This document shows positions 24,907 through 33,828 of a stretch of 64,000 nt of DNA, piece by piece. The notes beneath the pieces were generated by a model that worked only from the letters and a program-made list of their open reading frames with translations, did not search any database and had not been told where the DNA came from. The position numbers and the translations under genes are program-made. How positions within the stretch are numbered: position 1 is the first letter of the stretch; the number at the start of each line of letters is the position of its first letter. The DNA is from Lacinutrix sp. MedPE-SW (GTDB taxonomy: Bacteria; Bacteroidota; Bacteroidia; Flavobacteriales; Flavobacteriaceae): assembly GCF_001874145.1 (NCBI RefSeq), contig NZ_MPCX01000001.1, forward strand, positions 248,001-312,000, written 5' to 3'.

Positions 24907-26202
24907 CTACGTAACAGGCTTTAATATAACTTTAGATAATTCTCTTGTTAAATTTTTACGACTATATTGCTCTAAACCTATAGCATTAACTTTTAAATTG
25001 TTATGCTTAAAGGCTTCAAAATGTTTTAATATTTCATTTTTTAAATCGTTATCACTATTATAATTAAAATAGCTACCACTATTGGTTGATTTTAAAATAC
25101 GTTCTACATCTGTATCTTTTGGCCCAATGGCAAGAATTGGTCTTTGTGAAGCCATATACTCAAATAACTTTCCAGGTATTATAGCCTTAGTGTCTATTGA
25201 ATCTATTTCTATAAGTAATAATACTTGAGATTTTTTTTGGTATTTAACAGATTCTTTATGAGATACATAGCCTACATTATCTAAAAAATTGGTTAAACCA
25301 TATGCTGCAATAGATTTTAAAATAGTATCACTAACAGAACCTACTAATACTAACTTAAACGCCTTTTTAAATGCTTCGTTTTCATTAATTAATTCTTTAA
25401 ATATCTTCCAAAGATTTTCAGGATTTCTTTTTGAAAGTAAAGACCCAATATGTGAAAATGTAAATGCTTTATCTAAAGGTACACTTTCTATGTTTTCGTT
25501 ATCATAACCATTTGTAATAACAGTTATTGGATTATTGGTAATTGCTTCAAATTCTTTTTTAGTATTATTACTCGTTACTAAAATTTGGTTAGCACAGTTT
25601 AAAACTGCTTTTTCAAGAATTTTATGTTTCTTTTTAGAAGCTTTTGTTAATTTTAGTTGTTTATGATAGCCAATAGTTGTCCATGGATCTCTAAAATCTG
25701 CAATCCAATTTAAATCACTGTATTTTTCTTTTAATTTTAATCCTATTAAGTGTAAACTATGTGGCGGACCAGTAGTTATAATAGTATCTATATCAAAATC
25801 TGAAATATAAGTAGATAGATATTTAAACGATGGTTTAACCCAACCTTTTCGTGCATCAGGTATAAAAAAATTGCCACGAATATAAAGCATTGCTTTTTGC
25901 AACAGTCCTTGTTTTTCGTTTTCTGGAATTATGCCTTTACTAATTGTTTTAGACTGTTTAGAAAAAAAATTAGCTAGCTTGTATGGTTCTCTAATAGGTT
26001 GCTTTAAAATGGTAATATTCTCAGGTACTTCATCTAGAAGACTCTCATCAACCTGAGGATAAATAGGATTATAAGGACAATAAACAATAGGTTCTACGCC
26101 AAATTCTGGCAAATATTTTACAAATTTTAGCCAACGTTGTACGCCTGGTCCTCCAGCTGGTGGCCAATAATATGTAATAATTAAAACCTTTTTATTCTTC
26201 AT
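24907..26202 (-). CDS. Family 4 glycosyltransferase (GT-B)
   Basis: A 431-residue GT-B enzyme. The N-terminal Rossmann domain starts KVLIITYYWPPAGGPGVQRW (residues 4-23), typical of glycosyltransferase family 4. The C-terminal domain has FSHIGSLLSKRNP and the nucleotide-sugar loop IPGKLFEYMASQRPILAIGP, whose Glu is the usual donor-binding residue. It adds a sugar to a lipid-linked or surface glycan; donor unknown. The start overlaps the end of the YfhO gene by 11 bases, indicating coupling. Confidence 0.87.
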   Translation of the reverse strand: MKNKKVLIITYYWPPAGGPGVQRWLKFVKYLPEFGVEPIVYCPYNPIYPQVDESLLDEVPENITILKQPIREPYKLANFFSKQSKTISKGIIPENEKQGLLQKAMLYIRGNFFIPDARKGWVKPSFKYLSTYISDFDIDTIITTGPPHSLHLIGLKLKEKYSDLNWIADFRDPWTTIGYHKQLKLTKASKKKHKILEKAVLNCANQILVTSNNTKKEFEAITNNPITVITNGYDNENIESVPLDKAFTFSHIGSLLSKRNPENLWKIFKELINENEAFKKAFKLVLVGSVSDTILKSIAAYGLTNFLDNVGYVSHKESVKYQKKSQVLLLIEIDSIDTKAIIPGKLFEYMASQRPILAIGPKDTDVERILKSTNSGSYFNYNSDNDLKNEILKHFEAFKHNNLKVNAIGLEQYSRKNLTRELSKVILKPVT

Positions 26203-28609
26203 TTTTTTGTTTCAAACTGTAAAATAATCCGCCTATAATTAAAAGTAACAATACTCCAGAGCTTGCTAGTGAGATTGTAATACCTTGTTGCACAACTTCT
26301 GGTTCAAATTTAAACTCTATAATATGCCTTCCTTTTGGAATTTGCATACCTCTAAGTACATAATTAACACGGTTAAAAGGTGCTTTAGTACCATCTATGT
26401 ATGCATGCCATCCTTCTTTATAATATATTTCTGAAAAAACTGCATAACCATCATTTAGGTTTTTAGATTCGTATTTAATATAGTTAGGCTTATATTCTAA
26501 AACAGAAATTGATGCTAAAGAATCTACTTTATATTTTGAATTTAATGTTTCTTCATTAGTGTAAACCGCTTCTTTTTTAGTATCTAAATTTGCTAAACTT
26601 GTAATTTCTTCATTTGCAGAATTTACTTTCTTTAAATCTTCAATAAACCAAGCATTTCCATTTGCATCTTTATTTAAATATGGATACGGTTTTTGTGATT
26701 CGTCTGGAGCTATAATATACTTAGTATTTAGCATATTTAAAACATTCAAATTATTTTGAGCAATATAAAAATCGAATAACTCATCATAACGTTTTAATTT
26801 TGCTGCATGATATCCTGTTAATGAATTATGGAAAAATGATGCTTTTGCTCCACCAGAAGCAACATCAAACACTCTAAAGTTTTCTTTATCATTTAAAATT
26901 TGGGCATCTGCTGCATTGGCTTGAAACGGTTGTGATACTTGTCTTGCAGATACAAAATTTTCGGTATTAACATAACGCCTATCTACACCAACTAAATCGA
27001 AAATTATAAGTGCTGCAAAAGCAATAATAACTTTTACTTCAGATATTTTTTTATTTATAAACAGGTAAATAATACTTCCAGATAATAAAACTAATATTAA
27101 TGATCTTAATGTATCTGTGGTGAAAATAGATTTTCGGTCTTCAACTATAGCGTTTAAAAAATCTGGACCATAATTTTGTTTAAAACTAGCATCTCTTCCG
27201 CCTTCAAAATCTAAAATTCCAGTATATCTAAATAAAAGAAATATTACAGCTAATCCTGCTGTTATACTAACACTATACAGTAAAGCTTTCTTTTTTTGTT
27301 CTTCTTTTTCAAAATTGTTAAATAATCGAGTTAAACCAAAAATTGCAAGTATTGGTATACATAATTCTAAAATTACTTGTATAGAAGTTACTGCTCTAAA
27401 CTTATCGTAAAAAGGAACATAATCTATAAAAAAGTTGGTTAAAAATTCTAAATTCTTTCCGTAGGATAGTAGTAATGAAATTACTGCGCCTCCAACAATC
27501 CACCATTTTAATCGTCCTTTAATTAAAAATAAAGCAAAAACAAAAAGAAAAAGAACTACTGCTCCTACATACGCTGGAGCTTCAACAATAGGTTGACTTC
27601 CCCAATAAAGCGGTGCCGTTTTTACTGCGTCTTTAGCTTGCAATGGCGATGCTCCTTGAGAAATATAGAAATCGTAAAAAGCAGAATCTTTACCTACATT
27701 TTCACTCATTCCTCCACCTAAAAGTCTTGGAATGTATAAATTAAATGTTTCTAAAAACCCGTAACTATATTCTGTAATCTTTTCTTTTGGTAATCCTGTA
27801 GCTACTGGTTTTGGAGAGCCATCTGGGTTTATGGTTAATTCACTTTTTCCTCTGGTACTTTCTTTCACATATTCTTGTGTGGCTAAAATATTTGTAGCAT
27901 TCATTCCTATAGCAAGAATAACAGCTACAACCATAATACCAACAGATTTAAAATAATGTGGTAATATTTGCTTTTTATAAGCATCTATTAAGTATGCAAT
28001 ACCTAATATAATTACTAGTATTAACAAATAGTAAGTCATTTGAAAATGGTTAGCAACTAACTCTAATCCCATAGCGATAGCAGTGACCAAAAAGCCAAGA
28101 ATATACTTTTTTCTAAAGGTGAGAATAATTCCGCTTAAAACTAGAGGCATATAAGCAATAGCATGTGCTTTACTATTATGGCCTACTCCTAAAATAATTA
28201 CTAAATATGTAGAAAAACCAAAAGCTAAAGCTCCAAGTGCTGCCAATTTAAAATCTACTTTTAAACTTATTAGCAGTATGTAAAATCCTAGAAAATACAG
28301 AAAAAGATAATCTGCAGGTCTTGGTAAAAAACGTAATGCAGAGTCTAATTTTTTAATGTAATTATGAGGGTATCTTGCTCCTAATTGATACGTAGGCATA
28401 CCACCAAAAGCACTATTAGTCCAATAGGTTTCTTGTCCAGTAGCAGCTTTAAAATCACGCTGCTGTTTTGCCATACCGTTATATTGAACGATATCACTTT
28501 GCAAAATTTGTTTTCCTTGTAAAACTGGACTAAAATAAGCCAAAGAAAGGATTATAAAACCAATAAATACTAATAAATGTGGTAGGAGTTTTTTAAACGG
28601 TGGTTGCAT
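26192..28609 (-). CDS. YfhO-family membrane protein
   Basis: An 805-residue protein with about 13 membrane helices. The N-terminal half is GT-C-like (ILQSDIVQYNGMAKQQ after the first helix, an acidic loop as in GT-C enzymes). There is a large extracytoplasmic C-terminal domain (about 560-770) and a last helix near 775-797. In Firmicutes YfhO proteins take part in glycosylation of teichoic acids; in Bacteroidota they usually sit with glycan genes. Transcribed first in a YfhO, GT4, flippase run. Confidence 0.85.
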   Translation of the reverse strand: MQPPFKKLLPHLLVFIGFIILSLAYFSPVLQGKQILQSDIVQYNGMAKQQRDFKAATGQETYWTNSAFGGMPTYQLGARYPHNYIKKLDSALRFLPRPADYLFLYFLGFYILLISLKVDFKLAALGALAFGFSTYLVIILGVGHNSKAHAIAYMPLVLSGIILTFRKKYILGFLVTAIAMGLELVANHFQMTYYLLILVIILGIAYLIDAYKKQILPHYFKSVGIMVVAVILAIGMNATNILATQEYVKESTRGKSELTINPDGSPKPVATGLPKEKITEYSYGFLETFNLYIPRLLGGGMSENVGKDSAFYDFYISQGASPLQAKDAVKTAPLYWGSQPIVEAPAYVGAVVLFLFVFALFLIKGRLKWWIVGGAVISLLLSYGKNLEFLTNFFIDYVPFYDKFRAVTSIQVILELCIPILAIFGLTRLFNNFEKEEQKKKALLYSVSITAGLAVIFLLFRYTGILDFEGGRDASFKQNYGPDFLNAIVEDRKSIFTTDTLRSLILVLLSGSIIYLFINKKISEVKVIIAFAALIIFDLVGVDRRYVNTENFVSARQVSQPFQANAADAQILNDKENFRVFDVASGGAKASFFHNSLTGYHAAKLKRYDELFDFYIAQNNLNVLNMLNTKYIIAPDESQKPYPYLNKDANGNAWFIEDLKKVNSANEEITSLANLDTKKEAVYTNEETLNSKYKVDSLASISVLEYKPNYIKYESKNLNDGYAVFSEIYYKEGWHAYIDGTKAPFNRVNYVLRGMQIPKGRHIIEFKFEPEVVQQGITISLASSGVLLLLIIGGLFYSLKQKNEE

Positions 28610-28687
28610 AAAATAGTTTGAAATTATGAAAGTGAAAATTAATCATAATTTTTTAGAAAAGTGTTGTAAGTAAAATGAAATTACTAC

Positions 28688-28945
28688 TTAATCAATCTCT
28701 TCGTAATCAACATATTCCCCAACTGTAGTATTAGATTCTTTTTTATTTGGCATTTTTTCTATAGAAATCTCACCTTCTTTTTGTCTTGGTGATTGCTGTT
28801 TTTGATTACCAAAATCTCTAAACTGACCTCCAAAACGCTCGGCAGCTTTGTTAGATAAGTATTTAAGTAATACAGGTGCAAAAAGTCTAGAGAGAATTTT
28901 AACACCAAAATAAACAAGTAATATAATTAATAATATTTTTAACAT
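28688..28945 (-). CDS. DUF4834-like small membrane protein
   Basis: An 85-residue protein: an N-terminal helix (about 2-16), then a basic segment and a Gln/Lys/Glu-rich soluble tail (FGNQKQQSPRQKEGEI, ending GEYVDYEEID). This layout is what I recall of DUF4834 from Bacteroidota. A -7 box lies upstream and the gap to YfhO is 78 bases, so it may lead that operon. Function unknown. Confidence 0.7.
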   Translation of the reverse strand: MLKILLIILLVYFGVKILSRLFAPVLLKYLSNKAAERFGGQFRDFGNQKQQSPRQKEGEISIEKMPNKKESNTTVGEYVDYEEID

Positions 28946-28968
28946 AATCTACTTCAATAATTGCTGTA

Positions 28969-28976
28969 CAAAAATA
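28969..28976 (-). promoter_or_regulatory. -7 promoter element for the DUF4834 gene
   Basis: On the minus strand it reads TATTTTTG, 24 bases before the start of the 85-residue gene. It may drive the following polysaccharide genes too. Confidence 0.45.
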
Positions 28977-29030
28977 CAATAGTTAGGCTTTAATTTTAAT
29001 TATTAATACCTAAAAAAAATATAAAATCTC

Positions 29031-29038
29031 TATATTTG
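29031..29038 (+). promoter_or_regulatory. -7 promoter element for the outer-membrane transporter-like gene
   Basis: TATATTTG matches TAnnTTTG exactly, 17 bases before the ATG at 29056, giving a very short leader. No -33 TTG is apparent. Confidence 0.5.
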
Positions 29039-29055
29039 AGGCAAACCTATCACTT

Positions 29056-30132
29056 ATGCGTCTAAGACAAATTTATCTTTTAATATTTCTGTTTGCTTTT
29101 GTTTATATGGCTAATGCCCAATATACCGAAGTTATAAATTCTAATAGACCTGGAGTATCTAGATCGGCTTTTTCTGTAGGTACAAATGTTGTACAGTTTG
29201 AAGCTGGACCTTATACAGTTAACGAAGAACACACACCTTTAAAGAGAGAAGATAAAGGTTTTGGTATTGACTTTGCTGCTAGATATGGCTTGTTATTACC
29301 ACAATTAGAAATTAATTTAGAAGGTTCTTACCAAAACGATACCAGAACAGATTATCGCTCATTTATAACTACAGAACAAAAACGTGCAAATTTTAAAACA
29401 CTTACTTTAGGTGCAAAATATTTAGTTTATGATCCTTATAAAAACAAAGGAGAAGAAAAACCAAATCTATATAGCTACCATGCGAATAAACGCTTTAAAT
29501 GGGGAGATTTAATTCCTGCTGTTGCAGTTTATGTTGGCGGTAATTATGATACAGAAGACAACCCATATACGCCACCAGGAGTTAGTGGTTTTAGTCCTAA
29601 AATCATGATAGCTACTCAAAACAATTTTTCTAGTGGTTGGGTTTTTGTAATGAATTTTATTGGAAATAGACCGTTTACAAAAACAAAATCTGATACTGGA
29701 GGTGAAGTATTTGTAAATGGCGAACCAGTAAACCCTTTCGAATTTCAATATATATTAACACTTACCAAGTCTATAAGTGATCAATGGGTTTTATTTGGAG
29801 AAACTCAAGGTATAAAAAGTGATTTTTATGCAGATAATTTATTTAGATTTGGAGGCGCATATTTATGGAATAAAAACTTTCAATTAGATACTGCACTAAC
29901 CTTTAATACTAAAGATACTCCATCAGTTTTTAGTGTAAACTTTGGTGTATCTTACCGTTTAGATTTCCATAAAGATCCAGGTCTTGACAATGGTACTTCT
30001 GCCGAAGAAGAAGCAGAACGTAGAGCCAATAAAAGAAGAAATAAGAAGAAAAATAAAGACAAAGATGGTTCTGGTGGCGATAAAAAACGTAAAAAAGAAT
30101 TACAAGACATCGATTTTGATGATGAAGATTAA
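29056..30132 (+). CDS. Outer-membrane beta-barrel protein (MetA-pathway/transporter-like) with charged tail
   Basis: A 358-residue exported protein (signal peptide 1-21). It begins NSNRPGVSRSAFSVGTNVVQ, a start shared by Bacteroidota proteins assigned to the MetA-pathway-of-phenol-degradation family, in practice outer-membrane barrels of unknown substrate. Alternating beta strands run to about residue 305. The last 45 residues (from EEEAERRANKRRNKKKN) are a highly charged Lys/Arg/Glu/Asp extension, likely periplasmic, an unusual addition to a barrel. The next gene starts 3 bases later. Confidence 0.72.
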   Translation: MRLRQIYLLIFLFAFVYMANAQYTEVINSNRPGVSRSAFSVGTNVVQFEAGPYTVNEEHTPLKREDKGFGIDFAARYGLLLPQLEINLEGSYQNDTRTDYRSFITTEQKRANFKTLTLGAKYLVYDPYKNKGEEKPNLYSYHANKRFKWGDLIPAVAVYVGGNYDTEDNPYTPPGVSGFSPKIMIATQNNFSSGWVFVMNFIGNRPFTKTKSDTGGEVFVNGEPVNPFEFQYILTLTKSISDQWVLFGETQGIKSDFYADNLFRFGGAYLWNKNFQLDTALTFNTKDTPSVFSVNFGVSYRLDFHKDPGLDNGTSAEEEAERRANKRRNKKKNKDKDGSGGDKKRKKELQDIDFDDED

Positions 30133-30135
30133 TAT

Positions 30136-31260
30136 ATGATTACAGTAAAACCAGCTAAAACTAAAAAAGAGCTTAAAGCTTTTGTAACTTTTCCTTTTTC
30201 GCTTTATAAAGATTCTAAATATTGGGTTCCTCCTATTATAAATCAAGAATTAGAAACTTTTAGTAAGGATAAAAACCCAATTTTTAATGATGCTGAAGCT
30301 ACTTTCTTTTTAGCATATAAAAACGGAAAAATTGTAGGTCGAGTTGCAGCTATAATTAATTGGCTAGAAGTAAAAAATCAAAACCAAAAGAAAATGCGAT
30401 TTGGTTGGTTTGATTTTATTGATGATTTAGAAGTATCTAAAGCACTTTTAGAACAAGTAGTTTCTATAGGAAAACAACATAATTTAGAGTATACAGAAGG
30501 TCCTGTAGGTTTTTCTAACTTAGATAAAGTTGGAGTAATGACCGAAGGTTTTGAAGAGATAAGTAATATGATTACTTGGTACAACCATGAATATTATGTA
30601 AAACATTATGAAGCTCTAGGCTATACTGTTGAAAAATCTTATTCTGAAAGTAGATTCCCGTTTAAAAATGTTAAACCTGAATTCTTTAAAAAAGCTCAGG
30701 AATTAATAAAAAGGCGCTATAAATTAAAAGCTTTAAAGTTTACAAAAACTGAAGAAGTTATGCCTTATGCAGATAAGATGTTCGATTTATTTAATAGCTC
30801 TTACGCGTCTTTATCCTCTTTTGTTGAAATTACTGATATACAAAAAGCCTATTTTAAGAAAAAATTTATTTCATTTATAAATCCTGAATACATTAAATTT
30901 GTAGTAGACGAGCATGATGAGATGGTTGCCTTTGCTATTGTAATGCCTAGATTTGCTCATGCTTTACAAAAAATGAAAGGTAAACTTTTTCCTTTTGGTT
31001 TTTTAAAACTATTAAACGCTAAAAAAAATAGTAAAGACGTTGTTTTCTATTTAATTGGTGTACATCCAGAATATCAAAACAAAGGTATTCATGCTGTTAT
31101 TTTTAATGAATATTATGAAATATTTACTGAAAAAGGAATTATAAACTGCTATAGAACTCCAGAATTAGAAGATAATGAAGCCATACATAAAATTTGGAAG
31201 CATTTTGATCCTGTTGTTGTAAAGCGTAGAAAAACTTTTAGAAAAGATATAACTTACTAA
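30136..31260 (+). CDS. GNAT-fold N-acyltransferase (YghO-like)
   Basis: A 374-residue protein with an N-terminal acyltransferase-like region (FVTFPFSLYKDSKYWVPP, then ATFFLAYKNGKIVGRVAAI) and a C-terminal GNAT acetyl-CoA motif LIGVHPEYQNKGIHAVIF at about 310-327. Long proteins of this family are sometimes mislabelled GTP cyclohydrolase in databases; there is no cyclohydrolase motif here. The acceptor is unknown. It is coupled to the barrel gene (3-base gap) and ends at a terminator. Confidence 0.75.
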   Translation: MITVKPAKTKKELKAFVTFPFSLYKDSKYWVPPIINQELETFSKDKNPIFNDAEATFFLAYKNGKIVGRVAAIINWLEVKNQNQKKMRFGWFDFIDDLEVSKALLEQVVSIGKQHNLEYTEGPVGFSNLDKVGVMTEGFEEISNMITWYNHEYYVKHYEALGYTVEKSYSESRFPFKNVKPEFFKKAQELIKRRYKLKALKFTKTEEVMPYADKMFDLFNSSYASLSSFVEITDIQKAYFKKKFISFINPEYIKFVVDEHDEMVAFAIVMPRFAHALQKMKGKLFPFGFLKLLNAKKNSKDVVFYLIGVHPEYQNKGIHAVIFNEYYEIFTEKGIINCYRTPELEDNEAIHKIWKHFDPVVVKRRKTFRKDITY

Positions 31261-31269
31261 ACGTATTAA

Positions 31270-31305
31270 AAAAAAAATCCGATTCTAACGAATCGGATTT
31301 TTTTT
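31270..31305. terminator. Bidirectional intrinsic terminator
   Basis: The hairpin ATCCGATTC-TAAC-GAATCGGAT with A8 before and T8 after. It lies between the GNAT gene and the convergent acyltransferase gene. Confidence 0.87.
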
Positions 31306-31323
31306 ATTGTATTCTTAAATATA

Positions 31324-32583
31324 TTATTCACCCATTGCTTTCATTAAAGCAGCAGACATTCTTTTATAAGTACCATTTTCTAAACGCGATCTAATAGCAT
31401 CAAAAGCATCTAGAGTTTCATTTACATCTTCAATAGTATGTGTAGCTGTAGGTATCATACGTAATAAAATTAATCCTTTAGGAATAACTGGATACACTAC
31501 TATAGAACAAAATATACCATAGTTTTCTCTTAAATCTTTTACTAAAGCCATTGCTTCAGGAATACTACCATTAAGGTATACTGGTGTTACACAACTTTGT
31601 GTGGTTCCAATATCAAAACCTCTTTCTGTTAATCCAGATTGTAATGCGTTTACAATTTTCCATAAGTTTTCTTTTAACTCTGGCATTGTACGCAACATAT
31701 CTAAACGTTTTAAAGCACCTACAACTAATTGCATTTGTAGTGACTTTGCGAACATTTGAGATCTTAAGTTATATTTTAAGTAGTCTATAATCTCTTGATC
31801 GGCAGCTATAAATGCTCCTGTACTTGCTAAAGATTTAGCAAAGGTTGCAAAATAAACATCTATACCATCTTGTACTCCTTGCTCTTCTCCTGCTCCTGCA
31901 CCAGTTTTACCTAAGGTTCCAAAACCGTGAGCATCGTCAACAAATAACCTAAAATTATACTTTTCTTTAAGTGCAACTATTTCTTTTAAACGACCTTGTT
32001 CACCACGCATTCCAAAAACACCTTCAGAAATCACTAAAATTCCTCCACCTGTTTGTTCTGCCATTTTTGTAGCACGCTCTAGATTTTTTTCTAGACTTTC
32101 TACATCATTGTGTTTGTAAGTAAAACGTTTACCCATATGCAAACGAACTCCATCTATAATACATGCGTGAGCGTCTACATCATAAACAATAATATCATCT
32201 TTAGAAACTAATGCATCTACAGTAGAAACCATACCTTGATAACCAAAGTTTAAAAGGTAAGCTGCTTCTTTGCTTACAAACTCTGCTAATTCATTTTGTA
32301 ATTGCTCATGTAACTCTGTGTGACCAGACATCATTCTTGCTCCCATTGGGTAAGCAGAACCATATTCTGCAGCTGCTTCTGCATCTACTTTACGAACTTC
32401 TGGATGATTTGCTAAACCTAAATAATCGTTAATACTCCAAGTAATAACTTCTTTTCCTTGAAATTTCATTCTATTGGAAATTTCACCTTCTAATTTAGGA
32501 AAAACAAAATAACCTTCTGCTTGTTCAGCCCATTTACCTAATGGTCCTTTATCTCTGTATATTTTTTCAAATAAATCTTTCAT
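31324..32583 (-). CDS. AONS-family PLP acyltransferase, probable cysteate C-fatty acyltransferase (sulfonolipid)
   Basis: A 419-residue PLP enzyme of the alpha-oxoamine synthase family, which condenses an amino acid with an acyl thioester (AONS, KBL, SPT). PLP residues: Asp216 and His219 (FVDDAHGFGTLG), and Schiff-base Lys250 (TFAKSLASTGAF). The family is clear; substrate is inferred. Flavobacteria make capnine-type sulfonolipids, and a cysteate acyltransferase of this family has been identified in the group. The next gene upstream on the same strand is cysteine-synthase-like, which fits cysteate supply. Serine palmitoyltransferase or glycine acetyltransferase are the alternatives. Confidence 0.75.
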   Translation of the reverse strand: MKDLFEKIYRDKGPLGKWAEQAEGYFVFPKLEGEISNRMKFQGKEVITWSINDYLGLANHPEVRKVDAEAAAEYGSAYPMGARMMSGHTELHEQLQNELAEFVSKEAAYLLNFGYQGMVSTVDALVSKDDIIVYDVDAHACIIDGVRLHMGKRFTYKHNDVESLEKNLERATKMAEQTGGGILVISEGVFGMRGEQGRLKEIVALKEKYNFRLFVDDAHGFGTLGKTGAGAGEEQGVQDGIDVYFATFAKSLASTGAFIAADQEIIDYLKYNLRSQMFAKSLQMQLVVGALKRLDMLRTMPELKENLWKIVNALQSGLTERGFDIGTTQSCVTPVYLNGSIPEAMALVKDLRENYGIFCSIVVYPVIPKGLILLRMIPTATHTIEDVNETLDAFDAIRSRLENGTYKRMSAALMKAMGE

Positions 32584-32611
32584 TAATGCTATTTCGTTAG
32601 TTCAGAATTTA

Positions 32612-32619
32612 CAAAACTA
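32612..32619 (-). promoter_or_regulatory. -7 promoter element for the AONS-family gene
   Basis: On the minus strand it reads TAGTTTTG, 28 bases before the start codon. Together with the terminator at 32667-32697 it suggests the gene has its own transcript. Confidence 0.5.
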
Positions 32620-32666
32620 CATAATTCTGTGTTTTTTGCCTATTATTTTTATATACTATTGTTAAC

Positions 32667-32697
32667 AAAAAAAAGCTGATACGTAGTGCATCAGCTT
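32667..32697 (-). terminator. Terminator after the cysteine-synthase-like gene
   Basis: On the minus strand AAGCTGAT (32690-32697) and ATCAGCTT (32673-32680) form a hairpin followed by T8. It lies just downstream of the cysteine-synthase-like stop. Confidence 0.75.
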
Positions 32698-32717
32698 ATG
32701 TTACATAATAATATGTA

Positions 32718-33758
32718 TTATTTTATATATTGAATGCTCTGTGCTGCTTCTTCATTTTTACTATCAAAAAAGCCTTGATCACTCATCCATTTATCACTGT
32801 ATACTTTACTCATGTATCGTGAACCGTGATCTGGAAATATAACAACTACTTTGTCTGTTGCTTTAAATTCTCCTGCTTCAACTAATTGTTTTACTGCTTG
32901 CATTGCTGCACCAGAGGTGTAACCTACAAATAAACCTTCGGTTTTAGCAATTTCACGTGCTGTGTGAGCACTTTCTTCGTCTGTTACTTTTATAAATTTA
33001 TCTATTGCATCAAAATCTGTAGCTGTTGGTATTAAGTTTTTACCTAAACCTTCAATACGGTATGGATAAATTTCTTTATCATCAAACTCTCTAGTTTCAT
33101 GATATTTTTTTATTACAGAACCAAAAGCATCTACTCCTATTACTTTAATATTAGGGTTTTGTTCTTTTAAATATTTTGCTGTACCAGAAATGGTTCCTCC
33201 TGTACCACTACAAGCTACCAAATGTGTAATTTCACCATTAGTTTGATTCCAAATCTCTGGACCTGTAGTTGCATAGTGAGCATCTATGTTTAATTGATTG
33301 AAATATTGGTTGATATAAACCGAACCTTTTATTTCATCATGTAAACGTTTTGCTACTTGATAGTAAGATCTTGGGTCATCTGCACTTACATTTGCTGGGC
33401 AAACGTAAACTTTGGCTCCCATGTTTTTAAGCATGTCTATTTTATCTGCCGAAGATTTAGAGCTTACTGCTAATATGCAATCATAACCTTTAATTACACT
33501 AACCATAGCTATACTAAATCCTGTATTACCAGAAGTAGTTTCTATTATAGTGTCACCCGGTTTAATGATGCCTTGCTTTTCAGCCTGCTCAATAATATAA
33601 AGCGCTATTCTATCTTTTGATGAGTGACCTGGATTGAAAGCTTCTACTTTTGCGAAAAAATCAGCTTTGTACTCTGATGTCATTTTATTTAGTTTTATCA
33701 AAGGTGTATTACCAATTAAGTCTAATACATTTTCAAAAACTTGTTTGTTTTGTGCCAT
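32718..33758 (-). CDS. Cysteine-synthase-like PLP enzyme, possible cysteate synthase
   Basis: From the ATG at 33758 the protein has 346 residues starting [20 protein letters not shown], the usual family start. An ATG at 33800 would add 14 residues but lies at the predicted transcript start. Fold-type II PLP features are Lys48 (PGHSSKDR), the phosphate loop TTSGNTG and [10 protein letters not shown]. The loop PGHSSKDR differs from the PxGSVKDR of standard O-acetylserine sulfhydrylases. Its neighbour is an AONS-family acyltransferase. I infer it could make cysteate (or cysteine) for sulfonolipid synthesis; ordinary cysteine synthase remains possible. Confidence 0.75.
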   Translation of the reverse strand: MAQNKQVFENVLDLIGNTPLIKLNKMTSEYKADFFAKVEAFNPGHSSKDRIALYIIEQAEKQGIIKPGDTIIETTSGNTGFSIAMVSVIKGYDCILAVSSKSSADKIDMLKNMGAKVYVCPANVSADDPRSYYQVAKRLHDEIKGSVYINQYFNQLNIDAHYATTGPEIWNQTNGEITHLVACSGTGGTISGTAKYLKEQNPNIKVIGVDAFGSVIKKYHETREFDDKEIYPYRIEGLGKNLIPTATDFDAIDKFIKVTDEESAHTAREIAKTEGLFVGYTSGAAMQAVKQLVEAGEFKATDKVVVIFPDHGSRYMSKVYSDKWMSDQGFFDSKNEEAAQSIQYIK

Positions 33759-33808
33759 AAACAATATTTGATCTGTTACTTTAGTTAGAATTGTAACCAA
33801 AAACCTCG

Positions 33809-33816
33809 CAAAAATA
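33809..33816 (-). promoter_or_regulatory. -7 promoter element for the cysteine-synthase-like gene
   Basis: On the minus strand it reads TATTTTTG. The transcript should start near 33803, so the ATG at 33800 would have almost no leader and the ATG at 33758 is preferred. Confidence 0.5.
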
Positions 33817-33828
33817 AGAAAATTATTT

